Positions 7,644-17,106 of a DNA stretch of 64,000 nucleotides are shown here, piece after piece. The stretch is taken from the NCBI RefSeq assembly GCF_003012345.1, contig NZ_PVRV01000020.1:620001-684000 (forward strand). Reading direction: 5' to 3'. The notes below the pieces were generated by a model, which had not been told where the DNA came from, did not search any database, and saw only the letters and a program-made list of their open reading frames with translations. The stretch is from Phytohalomonas tamaricis (GTDB lineage Bacteria > Pseudomonadota > Gammaproteobacteria > Pseudomonadales > Halomonadaceae). The position numbers and the translations under genes are program-made. Each line of letters starts with the position of its first letter. Positions within the stretch are counted from its first letter, which is position 1.

Positions 7644-8762
7644 TCAGTTCGTTGATAGCGGAGGTGTGCTACCGCTGGCATTATTCTGCTGCGGAGAATT
7701 GAACATTTCATTGTCGACATGGAGTACCCGCGCTGGCGCGGCCAGCTTGACCTCTTTCTCCTCGAAGGCGCGCAGCATGGCCAGATTGATGCTCTGCTGA
7801 ATATCCATGTAAATGTTGTAGTCGGGACTAAGTACGTAGTACACCACTTCGAAGGTGAAGTAGCTCTCGCCAAAGCCGAAGAAGTGAGCACGATCGAAGC
7901 GTGTATTCTGCTGCGAAGTGATAATGTTCTTAACCGCACCGCCTATCCACTCAAGCTTGTCAGGCGAGGTGTTGAGCGTGATATTGAAGCCGAACACCAC
8001 GCGACGCTCGTACATACGTTTGTAATTGCGGATGCGGGTCTTGAGCAGATCGCTGTTAGCGAACACCAGCTGCTCACCACCCAGGCTGCGCAACCGCGTC
8101 GTCTTCACGCCAATATTCTCGACCGTGCCCATGTAATCATCGACGATGATGAAATCACCGAGTACGAACGGTTTGTCAATGACGATCGACAGCGAGGCGA
8201 GTAAATCACTCAGGGTGCTTTGTACTGCCAGCGCTACAGCGATGCCGCCGATCCCCAATCCAGCGACCAGCGCAGTGATATCGATACCCAGATTGTCGAG
8301 CATCAGCAGCGCAATGATGGCCCATAACACCATGCGCCCGACGAAGCCAATTGCGCTCAGACTGGTGGCCGAACTGGCACTGGTCTTCATCGCCTTCTGC
8401 TTGGACTGCTCAACGATATAAGCAAGCGCACGATTGAGCCACAGTCCAACCTGAACAAAGGCAACGATGGTCGCCAATTTTGTAATGATACTGTCCAGAC
8501 GCAAGCTCAGATCGAGATACTGGCAGCCAAACAGGATAGCGAACAACACCACCAGCCACAGCCGTGTGGCACGCAGCCCCTCCACTGCAGAATTGAGCGC
8601 CACCGAGTGGGTCAGGCGTGTCAGGTGCTCAAGCCGGTCCAGCCCCTTTTTTTTGAAAACCATTGTGACCACGATGATAACAACGGCGATGCTGACCGCG
8701 AAAATCCACTGCGAAAGCGAACTGTCAGCGATAAACGCTTCTAACCGGCCTAACTCACCCAT
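7644..8762 (-). CDS. MscS-family small-conductance mechanosensitive channel
   Basis: The 372-residue protein has about five hydrophobic segments (roughly residues 17-36, 67-85, 92-112, 137-157 and 163-180). They lead into the glycine/alanine-rich pore helix AGLGIGGIAVALAVQ (167-181), then LASLSIVIDKPFVLGD and the beta-domain GTVENIGVKTTRLRS. That order is diagnostic of MscS channels, which release solutes on osmotic downshift. The extra N-terminal helices make it larger than E. coli MscS (286 residues), similar to the YbdG/YnaI group. A salt-adapted host would depend on such channels. The ATG has GGAGAAAGGA upstream. Confidence 0.88.
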   Translation of the reverse strand: MGELGRLEAFIADSSLSQWIFAVSIAVVIIVVTMVFKKKGLDRLEHLTRLTHSVALNSAVEGLRATRLWLVVLFAILFGCQYLDLSLRLDSIITKLATIVAFVQVGLWLNRALAYIVEQSKQKAMKTSASSATSLSAIGFVGRMVLWAIIALLMLDNLGIDITALVAGLGIGGIAVALAVQSTLSDLLASLSIVIDKPFVLGDFIIVDDYMGTVENIGVKTTRLRSLGGEQLVFANSDLLKTRIRNYKRMYERRVVFGFNITLNTSPDKLEWIGGAVKNIITSQQNTRFDRAHFFGFGESYFTFEVVYYVLSPDYNIYMDIQQSINLAMLRAFEEKEVKLAAPARVLHVDNEMFNSPQQNNASGSTPPLSTN

Positions 8763-8817
8763 GCGTCCTTTCTCCCTGTTGGAAACTCACCCACTTTCCT
8801 GTGGGCTTGATAAGGTA

Positions 8818-9885
8818 TCACTCACCTGATTCGAAGTTGGCTCGATAGGCCTCGATGAATGCATTACGCAGAATCGATCCAAATGCCTGCCATGCACTGA
8901 TATTTTCCTGGTTCAGGTTGCCTTGGATGTTGATCCGAGTAGCGATTTGATCCTTGCTGTGGTTTTCAAATAACCAGGCCGTTGCGCCGACCAGCGCCTG
9001 CCATGTCGCTTCAAGCGCGCCTTTATCGGCATCCTGGTCAAGATCGAATATCTCCACATCATGAAACAGTGGCTTGGCATAGCCATCAAGCTGGCTATTG
9101 CGCGCGGAGAGTTCCATAACGAAGTCACCTTCGCCGGATTTGAAGTCGAAGTTGCCGTAGGCACGCGCGAATTCATTCAGGCGTGTCAGATCAAGGTTGG
9201 TGGTCTTAAAGTTGAAATCAAAATTCTTCAGTTCACTCAGCGGATCGAAGCTAGCGCTCAGCTCGGTGTGCGCCTGATTGAGCAGTAATCCCTCAAGCGA
9301 CAGATGGGCGACACGCGAGTTAGATTGATCACCGTCACCGCTGTGCTGCTTCTTGTTACCCAGGTTGGTCACCTGACCATTGATTTCCGACACTTCCAGA
9401 TCGACCGGAGGCTCGGAGCTGAAGTTGCGAAAATGCACCCGGCCATTATGGATACCGAGACGGTTGATCTGGATCGGCAATAATTGCTTTAGCTGCTCAC
9501 GCCAGTCGACACCTTCACCAGCCTGATCATCATCATCGCTTTGCGCATCGACAAAGTTGATTTTCGGACTATTGAAATCCACTTCACCTACCAGTGCGCC
9601 ATCCAGCAGCGCCCCCCAGCTGACCGCAAGATCAATACTATCTGACTGAAAAAGCGGAACGGATACACCATTGTCAGCTTTGGTGATACTCAAATCGGTA
9701 ATGGTGTAGGCACCACGCCAGAGGTGTAAATCGACATTTTCGACATGGCCTCGGTAATCGCCCATGTCCGCAAGCTGGTCATTAAGGTAGTCCCGCACCA
9801 GCCCCGGTAGCATGGCACGCAGGATTACGACTGCAACGATGACAATAGCCACAATGATGAGAGGCCATCCATAGCGTTTCTTCAT
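8818..9885 (-). CDS. DUF748/AsmA-like membrane-anchored protein
   Basis: The 355-residue protein has one N-terminal membrane helix (about residues 6-26, rich in Ile and Val), then a long beta-rich domain with the pattern GHVENVDLHLWRGAYTIT and INRLGIHNGRVHFRNF, which is typical of DUF748 and AsmA-like repeats. An acidic linker (SDDDDQ) sits near residue 116. Such proteins face the periplasm and are related to the AsmA/TamB group involved in envelope lipid homeostasis, but this subfamily has no assigned function. The stop is 55 bases before the mscS start, so a shared transcript is possible. Confidence 0.75.
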   Translation of the reverse strand: MKKRYGWPLIIVAIVIVAVVILRAMLPGLVRDYLNDQLADMGDYRGHVENVDLHLWRGAYTITDLSITKADNGVSVPLFQSDSIDLAVSWGALLDGALVGEVDFNSPKINFVDAQSDDDDQAGEGVDWREQLKQLLPIQINRLGIHNGRVHFRNFSSEPPVDLEVSEINGQVTNLGNKKQHSGDGDQSNSRVAHLSLEGLLLNQAHTELSASFDPLSELKNFDFNFKTTNLDLTRLNEFARAYGNFDFKSGEGDFVMELSARNSQLDGYAKPLFHDVEIFDLDQDADKGALEATWQALVGATAWLFENHSKDQIATRINIQGNLNQENISAWQAFGSILRNAFIEAYRANFESGE

Positions 9886-10055
9886 TGTCTTCTGCCTTGT
9901 AAGTACGGGTGATGACTAGCCGAGTATCGATCGATATACACAGCAGGTTTGCTTCACAAAACAGCCACGCACAACTCACTTGCAGAGCTGTTGCGTGGAC
10001 AGGAGCATCTTACTGCAAGATTAGGAAAACCATTGGAAATAGCCAACCAAACGGC

Positions 10056-10529
10056 TCACAACATCGATACACGCACGATAATGGCCAGGTGAGCCAATAC
10101 CACAATAGCCGTTAGCCAGGTGCGCAGGCTTCTATACCAGACCGGCAAAAGCTCAATGCTTTCACGCTGACGCTCGTAAAGGCGCATGAATAGAAAGCCC
10201 CCCATCAACACAAGTGTTGCATAGCGTACGTCAAGAAAGAGGGCCGGCCAGGCCAGCAGACTGGGCACCACGCTGATGCCAAGACGTGCATTGAATCCAG
10301 GGCTATTGACGCGATCCAGGCTCATCCCTACGCCCCAGTGAATGCCTCCAAGGAAAGAAAGAATCAATGCGCTGTAATAAAGAAACGCCTGGATGAACAG
10401 GCCCTGCCAAGGCAGCGGCACAAGAAACGCGCCTGACGCCCCCAATATAAAAGGAACCAGCCCGGCCAGACCGAGGGCATGAGCCACGCCGAAGTGTTTC
10501 TCCGACGGCTTGGAATAATGATCGACCAT
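10056..10529 (-). CDS. DUF3429 integral membrane protein
   Basis: The protein is mostly hydrophobic with about five helices and the motif SFLGGIHWGVGM (residues 58-69), which is the hallmark of DUF3429 proteins in proteobacteria. Function is unknown. The frame extends upstream to a GTG at 10586, but the ATG at 10529 is preferred: it starts MVDHYSKPSEKHFG, close to where family members begin, and has a GGGGTGG ribosome site. This gives 157 residues. Confidence 0.7.
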   Translation of the reverse strand: MVDHYSKPSEKHFGVAHALGLAGLVPFILGASGAFLVPLPWQGLFIQAFLYYSALILSFLGGIHWGVGMSLDRVNSPGFNARLGISVVPSLLAWPALFLDVRYATLVLMGGFLFMRLYERQRESIELLPVWYRSLRTWLTAIVVLAHLAIIVRVSML

Positions 10530-10943
10530 AAGCCCACCCCAGCGCTGAAATGAATGTTTGCCGTATTCAAAAAAATGATGAGGCACCGTTTATACGAGAC
10601 TAAGTTGAACGCCAATGACTATTACGGCAATGCTTCATCTTGAGCGGATGACGTCATTAGCGCTTGATAACGCCCGCATTTCGCTCCTGAAAAGAACATA
10701 TGTCGCATATGCCAGTATCAGCTCGGCGGCAAGATGGCGGTTGCCTGCATAGCAGGCCAGCCTCAAGTCCAGTTAAGGCCATCATGCGAGGATGCATCCG
10801 CATAATGAACTTATCGTACTGGCCCACCTCAGGTCCACATGGTACATTTCCGGGGTTAACAGGCGATACAACTTAAAACTTTCAATAAGATCACGGACCT
10901 ACGTGACGCCTTAGCAAGGCGCTCGGGATGCAAGGAGACCCTC
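10530..10943. other. Intergenic region upstream of the Mrp operon (left part)
   Basis: No protein-like frame is seen. A perfect six-pair inverted repeat, GCCTGC-ATA-GCAGGC, lies at 10743-10757; it has no U-tract and its role is unclear. Promoters for the leftward DUF3429 gene and the rightward Mrp operon probably lie here and in 11082-11187, but none stands out. Confidence 0.5.
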
Positions 10944-11081
10944 ATGACAGCAAAAAGCGCGACATTGCTGCGCTGCGGCAACGCCCGCTACTCTGCCAGG
11001 GGTAACGCTGATCAGGCCCCACGCTGGATACATGCTCCACGCGCCGTTCGCCGGCCCTATCTGACAGACCCACCTGCCTGA
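10944..11081 (+). CDS. Possible 45-residue small protein or leader upstream of mrpA
   Basis: An ATG at 10944 has a strong ribosome site (AAGGAG, seven bases upstream) and opens a 45-codon frame ending at TGA 11081. The peptide is basic (many Arg) with one Cys and several Pro near the end; it shows no membrane helix and resembles nothing I know. It ends 106 bases before mrpA on the same strand, so it could be a leader gene or chance. The strong ribosome site is the only real support. Confidence 0.3.
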   Translation: MTAKSATLLRCGNARYSARGNADQAPRWIHAPRAVRRPYLTDPPA

Positions 11082-11187
11082 AACAGTATATTTTGCGCCG
11101 CTGGGCTTGTTGTACGCGGCTTTACACTGTTTTGTTAGCTACCCTTTGCTGTAGCTTCATCACCTCAACGACAAGAGCGAGTCTTCC

Positions 11188-13983
11188 ATGACCCTGCTGC
11201 TGATCGTGTTATTGCCTCTTCTAGGCACGCTTGTGCCTTTGATAGGCATACGCGCAGGACGCACTTATTGCGCATGGTTAACGGCTTTACTGCCGGCCGT
11301 TGCCCTTGGCATTACGCTGTATCTGGCCCCGCTGGTATTTTCGGGGAACGTTCCGCAATTCTTTTTGCCATGGATTCCTCAGCTCGATCTCCACCTGGCC
11401 TTGCGTCTTGATGGACTATCGCTGTTATTTGTGCTGCTGATCCTCGGTATCGGGCTGCTGATCATTCTCTACGCTCGCTACTACCTTTCCGAGCAAGATT
11501 CGATGGGCCGTTTTTATGCCTATCTGATGCTTTTCATGACCTCAATGCTCGGCATCGTCACCTCGAACAATCTATTGCTACTGTGGTTCTTCTGGGAATT
11601 GACGAGTCTTTCTTCCTTTCTGCTGATCGGTTTCTGGTCTCATCAGAGCGATGCGCGCAAGGGTGCGCGTATGGCGTTGACTGTCACCGGTGCAGGCGGG
11701 CTTTCGCTGCTGGCAGGGTTCCTGCTGCTCGGCCAGATTGTCGGCACCATGGATCTTTCGGTTGTTCTGCAAAGCGGGGATCAGGTCCGAAGCAGCCCGT
11801 ACTATCTCTATGCCCTAGTACTTATTCTGCTCGGCGCCTTCACTAAATCCGCGCAGTTCCCATTTCAGTTCTGGCTACCCAAAGCCATGGCTGCGCCAAC
11901 GCCTGTGTCGGCCTATCTGCACTCTGCCACCATGGTGAAGGCAGGCGTCTTTCTGCTGGCGCGCATGTTTCCGGTACTCGCTGGCACCGATCTCTGGTTC
12001 TATTTTGTGGCGCTTACCGGACTGGTAACGCTGCTCTACGGCGCCTACTTCGCGCTGCTCAAGCAGGATCTGAAGGGTGTGCTGGCATTTTCGACGATCA
12101 GTCACCTAGGCCTGATCACCATGCTGTTCGGCCTGAACTCACCCATGGCGGCCGTTGCCGGCGTGTTTCATATCATCAACCATGCAACCTTTAAGGCATC
12201 GTTGTTCATGGCAGCGGGCATCGTTGACCATGAATGTGGCACACGTGACATCCGCAAGTTGAACGGTCTTTGGCGTTACATGCCCTACACTACGGCGCTG
12301 GCTACCATCGCGGCGGCATCAATGGCCGGGGTGCCGTTGCTCAACGGCTTTTTGTCCAAGGAAATGTTCCTGTCCGAAAGTCTCGATGCCCATATGCTCG
12401 GTGGGCTATCGTGGCTGATCCCAGCGCTGGCCACTCTGGGAAGCGTGCTTTCAGCAGCCTACTCGCTGCGCTTCATTCACGACGTATTCTTCAATGGCGA
12501 ACCCAAAAACCTGCCGAAGAAGCCACATGAACCGCCGCGCTACATGCGTCTGCCCATAGAGATATTGATTCTGTTATGCATTGTCGTTGGACTCTTTCCC
12601 TCGAGCACCGTAAGCGGGTTGTTGAATGCGGCAGTTACTGCGGTTGTGCCTGCTGGATATGAGCCAGAAATCGATTTGGCCATCTGGCATGGCTTTAACC
12701 TACCGCTATTGATGAGCGCCATCGCCTTAGGTGGTGGAATATTGGTCTATGCGCTGCGTCACTATATTTATAACTTTCATCGCCAGTTTCGTTCACAAGA
12801 TCCCAACGTCATCTTCGAAGCGTCCACACAGGCAATCGTTCGCGTGGCGCAACAGGCAATCGATCGATTCGAGAATGGCTCACTACAACGCTACATGTTC
12901 TGGCTACTGCTCACCGCGCTGGGATTCTCCGCCTATGGGCTGATTGAATCGCCACGCCTGAGCGGTAACCTGCCCGCTCAATCAATTGACTGGGCGGTTG
13001 CTGTCGGCGCTGGAATGCTGTGCCTTTCAGGTCTGGCAACGGTATTTTTCCATCGCCGCCGTCTGATTTCGCTGATCATGCTCTCGGTGGTCGGTATGCT
13101 GGTATCACTCGCCTTTGCCCGTTTCTCGGCACCTGATCTGGCGCTTACGCAACTGGCCGTTGAAGTCGTCACCATGATCCTGCTGATGCTGGCGCTGTTC
13201 TTTCTACCGCAGAAAACACCCAAGGAATCGAGCGGCAGACGCATCATGCGTGATGTTCTACTAGCCGGCGCCTTTGGCGGTGTCGTGGCCAGCCTCAACT
13301 ATGCGGTGCTGACACGCCCACTCCAGAGCATCTCATCGTTTTTTCTCGAAAACAGCGTGCCCGGTGGCGGTGGTCATAATGTGGTCAACGTCATTCTTGT
13401 CGACTTTCGTGGCTTCGATACCCTCGGTGAAATTACCGTGCTTGGAATCGCGGGCCTTGCGATATTCAAGCTGCTTAACCGCTTGAAGCTGTTCATGCCC
13501 TCCAGCGATATGGAAGGCCGGCCCTGGTCACCTGAGCGTTTCCCGGCCATTCTGGCCTCAATGGCGCAATCCCTGTTGCCATTGGCATTGCTCGTGTCGG
13601 TATTTATCTTCCTACGGGGTCACAACCTGCCGGGCGGCGGTTTTATTGCCGGACTCGTGGCTGCGGCAACGTTGATCCTTTTATACATGGCGCGCGGCGT
13701 GGAATGGGCGCAACAGCGTCTGGATTTCCAGTTCCAGCCGATTGCTGTAGCAGGCGTACTGATCGCGACATTGACCGGGCTAGGCAGTTGGGTGTTTGGT
13801 TACCCTTTCCTGACGTCTGCCTTCGGGCACTTCCATATCCCGTTGATTGGCGACGTGGAGCTGGCCACAGCCTTGCTGTTTGATCTGGGCGTATATTTGA
13901 CCGTTGTCGGCGCCACGCTGATGATCCTTGCCAACTTGGGCAAGGTTACTACGCCCCACCGTCCGTCCAAGGAGAAACGCTGA
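11188..13983 (+). CDS. mrpA: Mrp Na+/H+ antiporter subunit A (with fused MrpB-type C-terminal domain)
   Basis: This 931-residue polytopic protein is the large subunit of the Mrp (Mnh/Pha/Sha) antiporter. The N-terminal two-thirds match NuoL/Mrp[21 protein letters not shown] with the conserved Glu of helix 5, and [20 protein letters not shown] with the conserved Lys of helix 7. The C-terminus (about residues 790-925) reads [19 protein letters not shown] and [12 protein letters not shown], which is an MrpB domain; no separate mrpB gene follows. That fusion defines group-2 Mrp systems. The complex exchanges cytoplasmic Na+ (or K+) for protons at the inner membrane. The next gene overlaps by one base. 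Confidence 0.95.
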   Translation: MTLLLIVLLPLLGTLVPLIGIRAGRTYCAWLTALLPAVALGITLYLAPLVFSGNVPQFFLPWIPQLDLHLALRLDGLSLLFVLLILGIGLLIILYARYYLSEQDSMGRFYAYLMLFMTSMLGIVTSNNLLLLWFFWELTSLSSFLLIGFWSHQSDARKGARMALTVTGAGGLSLLAGFLLLGQIVGTMDLSVVLQSGDQVRSSPYYLYALVLILLGAFTKSAQFPFQFWLPKAMAAPTPVSAYLHSATMVKAGVFLLARMFPVLAGTDLWFYFVALTGLVTLLYGAYFALLKQDLKGVLAFSTISHLGLITMLFGLNSPMAAVAGVFHIINHATFKASLFMAAGIVDHECGTRDIRKLNGLWRYMPYTTALATIAAASMAGVPLLNGFLSKEMFLSESLDAHMLGGLSWLIPALATLGSVLSAAYSLRFIHDVFFNGEPKNLPKKPHEPPRYMRLPIEILILLCIVVGLFPSSTVSGLLNAAVTAVVPAGYEPEIDLAIWHGFNLPLLMSAIALGGGILVYALRHYIYNFHRQFRSQDPNVIFEASTQAIVRVAQQAIDRFENGSLQRYMFWLLLTALGFSAYGLIESPRLSGNLPAQSIDWAVAVGAGMLCLSGLATVFFHRRRLISLIMLSVVGMLVSLAFARFSAPDLALTQLAVEVVTMILLMLALFFLPQKTPKESSGRRIMRDVLLAGAFGGVVASLNYAVLTRPLQSISSFFLENSVPGGGGHNVVNVILVDFRGFDTLGEITVLGIAGLAIFKLLNRLKLFMPSSDMEGRPWSPERFPAILASMAQSLLPLALLVSVFIFLRGHNLPGGGFIAGLVAAATLILLYMARGVEWAQQRLDFQFQPIAVAGVLIATLTGLGSWVFGYPFLTSAFGHFHIPLIGDVELATALLFDLGVYLTVVGATLMILANLGKVTTPHRPSKEKR

Positions 13984-14330
13984 TGGAAGCGCTCTATGCG
14001 GCTACTACCGGTATTTTGACGGCCTGCGGCGTCTATCTGATTCTACGAGGTCGGACTTTCCCTATCGTCGTCGGGCTGACCATGCTTTCTTATGCAGCCA
14101 ACCTGTTCCTGTTTTCCATGGGTGGCTTGAGAACAGCGTATACCACGATAATCGGGGCCAACATGCCTTATGCCGATCCCCTGCCGCAGGCATTGGTGTT
14201 AACGGCTATTGTCATTGGATTTGCGATGACCGCCTTCGTGGTCATTCTCGCCATGCGGGCACGCGGTGATCTAGGCAGCGACCATGCCGATGGACAGCGC
14301 AGCGATGAACCCAGGGAGGAAAAGCAGTGA
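13983..14330 (+). CDS. mrpC: Mrp antiporter subunit C (NuoK-like)
   Basis: The 115-residue protein has three helices and the MrpC/NuoK pattern: GVYLILRGRTFPIVVGLTML near the start, then NLFLFSMG, DPLPQALVLTAIVIGFAMTA and a charged tail. The segment DPLPQALVLTAIVI is almost invariant in MrpC. The ATG overlaps the mrpA stop (TGATG), indicating coupled translation. It forms a module with MrpA and MrpD in the membrane arm. Confidence 0.95.
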   Translation: MEALYAATTGILTACGVYLILRGRTFPIVVGLTMLSYAANLFLFSMGGLRTAYTTIIGANMPYADPLPQALVLTAIVIGFAMTAFVVILAMRARGDLGSDHADGQRSDEPREEKQ

Positions 14331-15844
14331 GTCAACATCTGCTCATCTTCCCGATCATCCTGCCCTTGGTCGCCGGCCTGCTGTTACTGTGGCAACGCCA
14401 AGGCGCCGTACTAGTCAAGCGTGTTGTCGGTATCAGCGCTACGACCTTACTGGTTATTGTGGGTATTGCGATGGTCATCACTGCCGACGATGACACTATT
14501 CGCTACTATGCGCTGGGTAATTGGCAGCCACCGTTTGGCATCATTCTTGTGCTTGATCGTCTCTCGGCCATCATGGTGCTGACTACGGCCTTGCTTGCCC
14601 TGGCCTCGGTCATCTATGCCAGCGCCGGCCAGGATGAGGAAGGCTCGAACTTTCACGGTCTGTTCCAGCTTCAGCTGATGGGCATAAACGGCGCCTTCAT
14701 GACGGGTGACTTGTTCAACCTGTTCGTTTTCTTCGAAGTCCTGTTGATCGCCTCTTATGCATTGCTCATGCATGGTGGCGGCAAGGGTCGGACACAAGCG
14801 GGCGTACATTATGTCGTGCTTAATGTCGCCGGCTCGTCCTTGTTCCTGTTCGGTCTGGGCGTGCTTTACGGCACGCTTGGCTCGCTCAACATGGCGGATA
14901 TGGCAGTACGCGTTCAATATCTGGATGCCACTCAAGCCGGGCTGACCCTGGCCGGCGCGCTTTTGCTGTTGACCGTGTTTATGCTCAAGGCGGCGATGCT
15001 GCCGATGTATTTCTGGCTACCTCGTGCCTATGCTGCCGCGCCTGCTGCCGTGGCCGCTCTGTTTACGGTGATGACCAAGGTCGGCATCTACGCGATCCTG
15101 CGTGTCTTCACCCTCATTTTTGGCGAAAAGGCCAACCATCTAGCTAATATCTCGCTACCTTGGCTGTGGTGGGGCGGGTTGGCCACTCTGGTTCTGGCCG
15201 GCATTGGTGTTCTCTCAGCGCGCGATCTACGTACACAGGTCTGCTACATGATCCTGATTTCGGTAGGCACCCTACTGATTGCGCTAGGCATGCATCATGA
15301 AAGCAGTATCGCCGCCCTGCTCTACTACACCATTCATACCACGCTCATCACCGGCGGGCTGTTTCTGCTGGCCGATGTGATCGATGATCAGCGTGGCAAG
15401 GCCGGTGCACGCATCGTCAAGAGCCGCCCAGTATTGCAGCCGACCCGCCTCGGGCTTTTGTATTTCATCGGCATGATCAGTGTGATTGGCCTTCCCCCTC
15501 TCTCCGGGGCTATTGGCAAGGCGCTTATCTTGCTATCTGCCGAAGCCAGCGAACGGGCCTGGCTGTGGCCGACGCTGCTCATATCCAGCCTATGCGGGAT
15601 CGTGGCCGCGGCACGCGCCGGCTCGACTGTATTCTGGCACACCAGTGCAGGCGAGCCGAGCGGTACACCGATGGGCAAGTTGCGCAGCATCGGCGTATAC
15701 AGCCTGATCGGCAGCTCTATCGTACTGACCGTGTTTGCAGGCCCGTTGACAGCCTATACCCAGGCGGCAGCGGAGCAGCTGCTCTCTCCTGAGCGCTATA
15801 TCCAGTCGATCCTTATACGTGATACCGAGGGAGACGCCCTATGA
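14327..15844 (+). CDS. mrpD: Mrp antiporter subunit D (NuoN/M-like)
   Basis: The 505-residue membrane protein has about 14 helices. Conserved ion-path residues are visible in LFNLFVFFEVLLIASYALLM (Glu) and TVFMLKAAMLPMYFWLPRAY (Lys), the counterparts of those in complex I antiporter-like subunits. The start is a GTG that overlaps the mrpC stop (GTGA), and the stop overlaps the mrpE start (ATGA). MrpD pairs with MrpA as one of the two proton or sodium channels of the complex. Confidence 0.95.
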   Translation: MSQHLLIFPIILPLVAGLLLLWQRQGAVLVKRVVGISATTLLVIVGIAMVITADDDTIRYYALGNWQPPFGIILVLDRLSAIMVLTTALLALASVIYASAGQDEEGSNFHGLFQLQLMGINGAFMTGDLFNLFVFFEVLLIASYALLMHGGGKGRTQAGVHYVVLNVAGSSLFLFGLGVLYGTLGSLNMADMAVRVQYLDATQAGLTLAGALLLLTVFMLKAAMLPMYFWLPRAYAAAPAAVAALFTVMTKVGIYAILRVFTLIFGEKANHLANISLPWLWWGGLATLVLAGIGVLSARDLRTQVCYMILISVGTLLIALGMHHESSIAALLYYTIHTTLITGGLFLLADVIDDQRGKAGARIVKSRPVLQPTRLGLLYFIGMISVIGLPPLSGAIGKALILLSAEASERAWLWPTLLISSLCGIVAAARAGSTVFWHTSAGEPSGTPMGKLRSIGVYSLIGSSIVLTVFAGPLTAYTQAAAEQLLSPERYIQSILIRDTEGDAL

Positions 15845-16335
15845 TCCCAGCGACCCGATGGGTACCCACGCCGCTGCTCTCCCTGCTTTTGGCAGCGATA
15901 TGGATTCTGGTGACCTCCCTGAGCCCGGGCAATATCCTGCTTGGCGTTGTGCTCGGCCTCATCATTCCCAAGCTGACACAGCAATTCTGGGATAAACAGC
16001 CGGATGTCAAACGGCCATGGCTCGCCATAAAGTACATATTCGTCCTGTTCATCGATATCATCGTGGCCAACTTTGAGGTATCGAGAGTTATCCTGGCGAT
16101 ACGTCGTAAACCTCAGCCGGCATTTATCGTTTATCCGTTATCGATGTCAGAGACGTTTCCGATCACTGTCCTGGCCAATACTATCTCGTTGACGCCGGGC
16201 ACTCTTTCGGCACATCTGCGTTTGCATGACGGTACCCTGTTGATCCATGCACTCGACGTCGACGATATCGACGGCATGATCCGCCATATTCATGAACGCT
16301 ATGAACTCCCGTTAAAGGAGATATTCGGATGCTAG
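15841..16335 (+). CDS. mrpE: Mrp antiporter subunit E
   Basis: The 164-residue protein has N-terminal hydrophobic helices and a cytoplasmic half with the strongly conserved TVLANTISLTPGTLSAHL, followed by LLIHALDVDD. These are typical of MrpE, an accessory subunit required for full antiport in Bacillus. The ATG overlaps the mrpD stop by four bases. Confidence 0.93.
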   Translation: MIPATRWVPTPLLSLLLAAIWILVTSLSPGNILLGVVLGLIIPKLTQQFWDKQPDVKRPWLAIKYIFVLFIDIIVANFEVSRVILAIRRKPQPAFIVYPLSMSETFPITVLANTISLTPGTLSAHLRLHDGTLLIHALDVDDIDGMIRHIHERYELPLKEIFGC

Positions 16336-16598
16336 ACGTCGCTATCCGGATCAGCACCGGACTTTTCATGCTGGCGCTGATTTTCAATCTCTATCGCGTC
16401 CTGGCAGGCCCATCAATGCCGGACCGTATCGCCGCCCTAGATACCATGTATGTCAACAGTATCGGGTTGATTATCATCTTCGGCATCTGGCTGAATTCGA
16501 AGCTTTATTTCGAAGCCGCCCTGCTTATTGCCATGCTGGGATTTATCAGTACCGTCGCGGTATGCAAGTATCTGCTGCGCGGCGATATCATCGAGTAA
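16329..16598 (+). CDS. mrpF: Mrp antiporter subunit F
   Basis: This 89-residue, three-helix protein shows the MrpF pattern RVLAGPSMPDRIAALDTMYV, then the helix with YFEAALLIAMLGFISTVAV and the ending CKYLLRGDIIE. The Asp in PDRIAALD is conserved in the family. It overlaps the end of mrpE by seven bases, continuing the coupled-translation pattern of the operon. Confidence 0.93.
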   Translation: MLDVAIRISTGLFMLALIFNLYRVLAGPSMPDRIAALDTMYVNSIGLIIIFGIWLNSKLYFEAALLIAMLGFISTVAVCKYLLRGDIIE

Positions 16599-16646
16599 CC
16601 ACCAATGAACACATCATGCATAAGCGCCGTTGCCTAGGAGGCCTTC

Positions 16647-17024
16647 ATGCCGGAATTACATGTGATATGGGAGGCAGTGATCTCGTTGCTTTTGATCACA
16701 GCAGGAGTTCTTTCCCTGATCGGTGCCTTGGGCCTATTGCGTTTCAAGGATTTTTACATGCGTCTTCATGGGCCAACTAAAAGCTCGACGCTAGGCGTCG
16801 GCTGTACGTTGATTGCCTCGGTCGCTTATTTCTGGCTGCAGGAAGGTACACCAAGTGCTCAAGAGATGCTGATCACGCTGTTTCTAATTATCACCGCTCC
16901 GGTCAGTGCTCACTTGTTAGCCATGAGTGCGCTACATCATAAGCTGCCACTTTATGAACGGACTCAAGGTGAGCCAGTAGAACTTAAAACAAAAGAGAAA
17001 CCGCAGGATAGCGAACGAACGTGA
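16647..17024 (+). CDS. mrpG: Mrp antiporter subunit G
   Basis: The 125-residue protein has three helices and the MrpG signature LGLLRFKDFYMRLHGPTKSS, followed by LGVGCTLIASV and LFLIITAPVSAHLLAMSAL. It is the last gene of the operon and the only one with a gap before it (48 bases), with its own ribosome site TAGGAGG. A bidirectional terminator follows at 17049-17090. Confidence 0.94.
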   Translation: MPELHVIWEAVISLLLITAGVLSLIGALGLLRFKDFYMRLHGPTKSSTLGVGCTLIASVAYFWLQEGTPSAQEMLITLFLIITAPVSAHLLAMSALHHKLPLYERTQGEPVELKTKEKPQDSERT

Positions 17025-17048
17025 TCCACATTACATTCACTGTCTAGA

Positions 17049-17090
17049 AAGAAAGGGGCTCGAACATTACTGTTCAGGCCCCTTTCTTTT
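17049..17090. terminator. Bidirectional terminator between mrpG and hemH
   Basis: A nine-pair stem (GAAAGGGGC at 17051-17059 with GCCCCTTTC at 17078-17086) has an inner GAACA/TGTTC pairing and a T-rich right flank (TTTCTTTT). The A-rich left flank gives a partial U-tract for the opposite strand. It lies between the convergent mrp operon and hemH. Confidence 0.85.
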
Positions 17091-17106
17091 ATGGCTTGAC
17101 CGCTGT

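Noticed and set aside
11188-17024. Operon as part of respiratory complex I (nuo)
   Set aside because: MrpE, MrpF and MrpG signatures and the A-C-D-E-F-G order identify Mrp; no nuo-specific genes are present.
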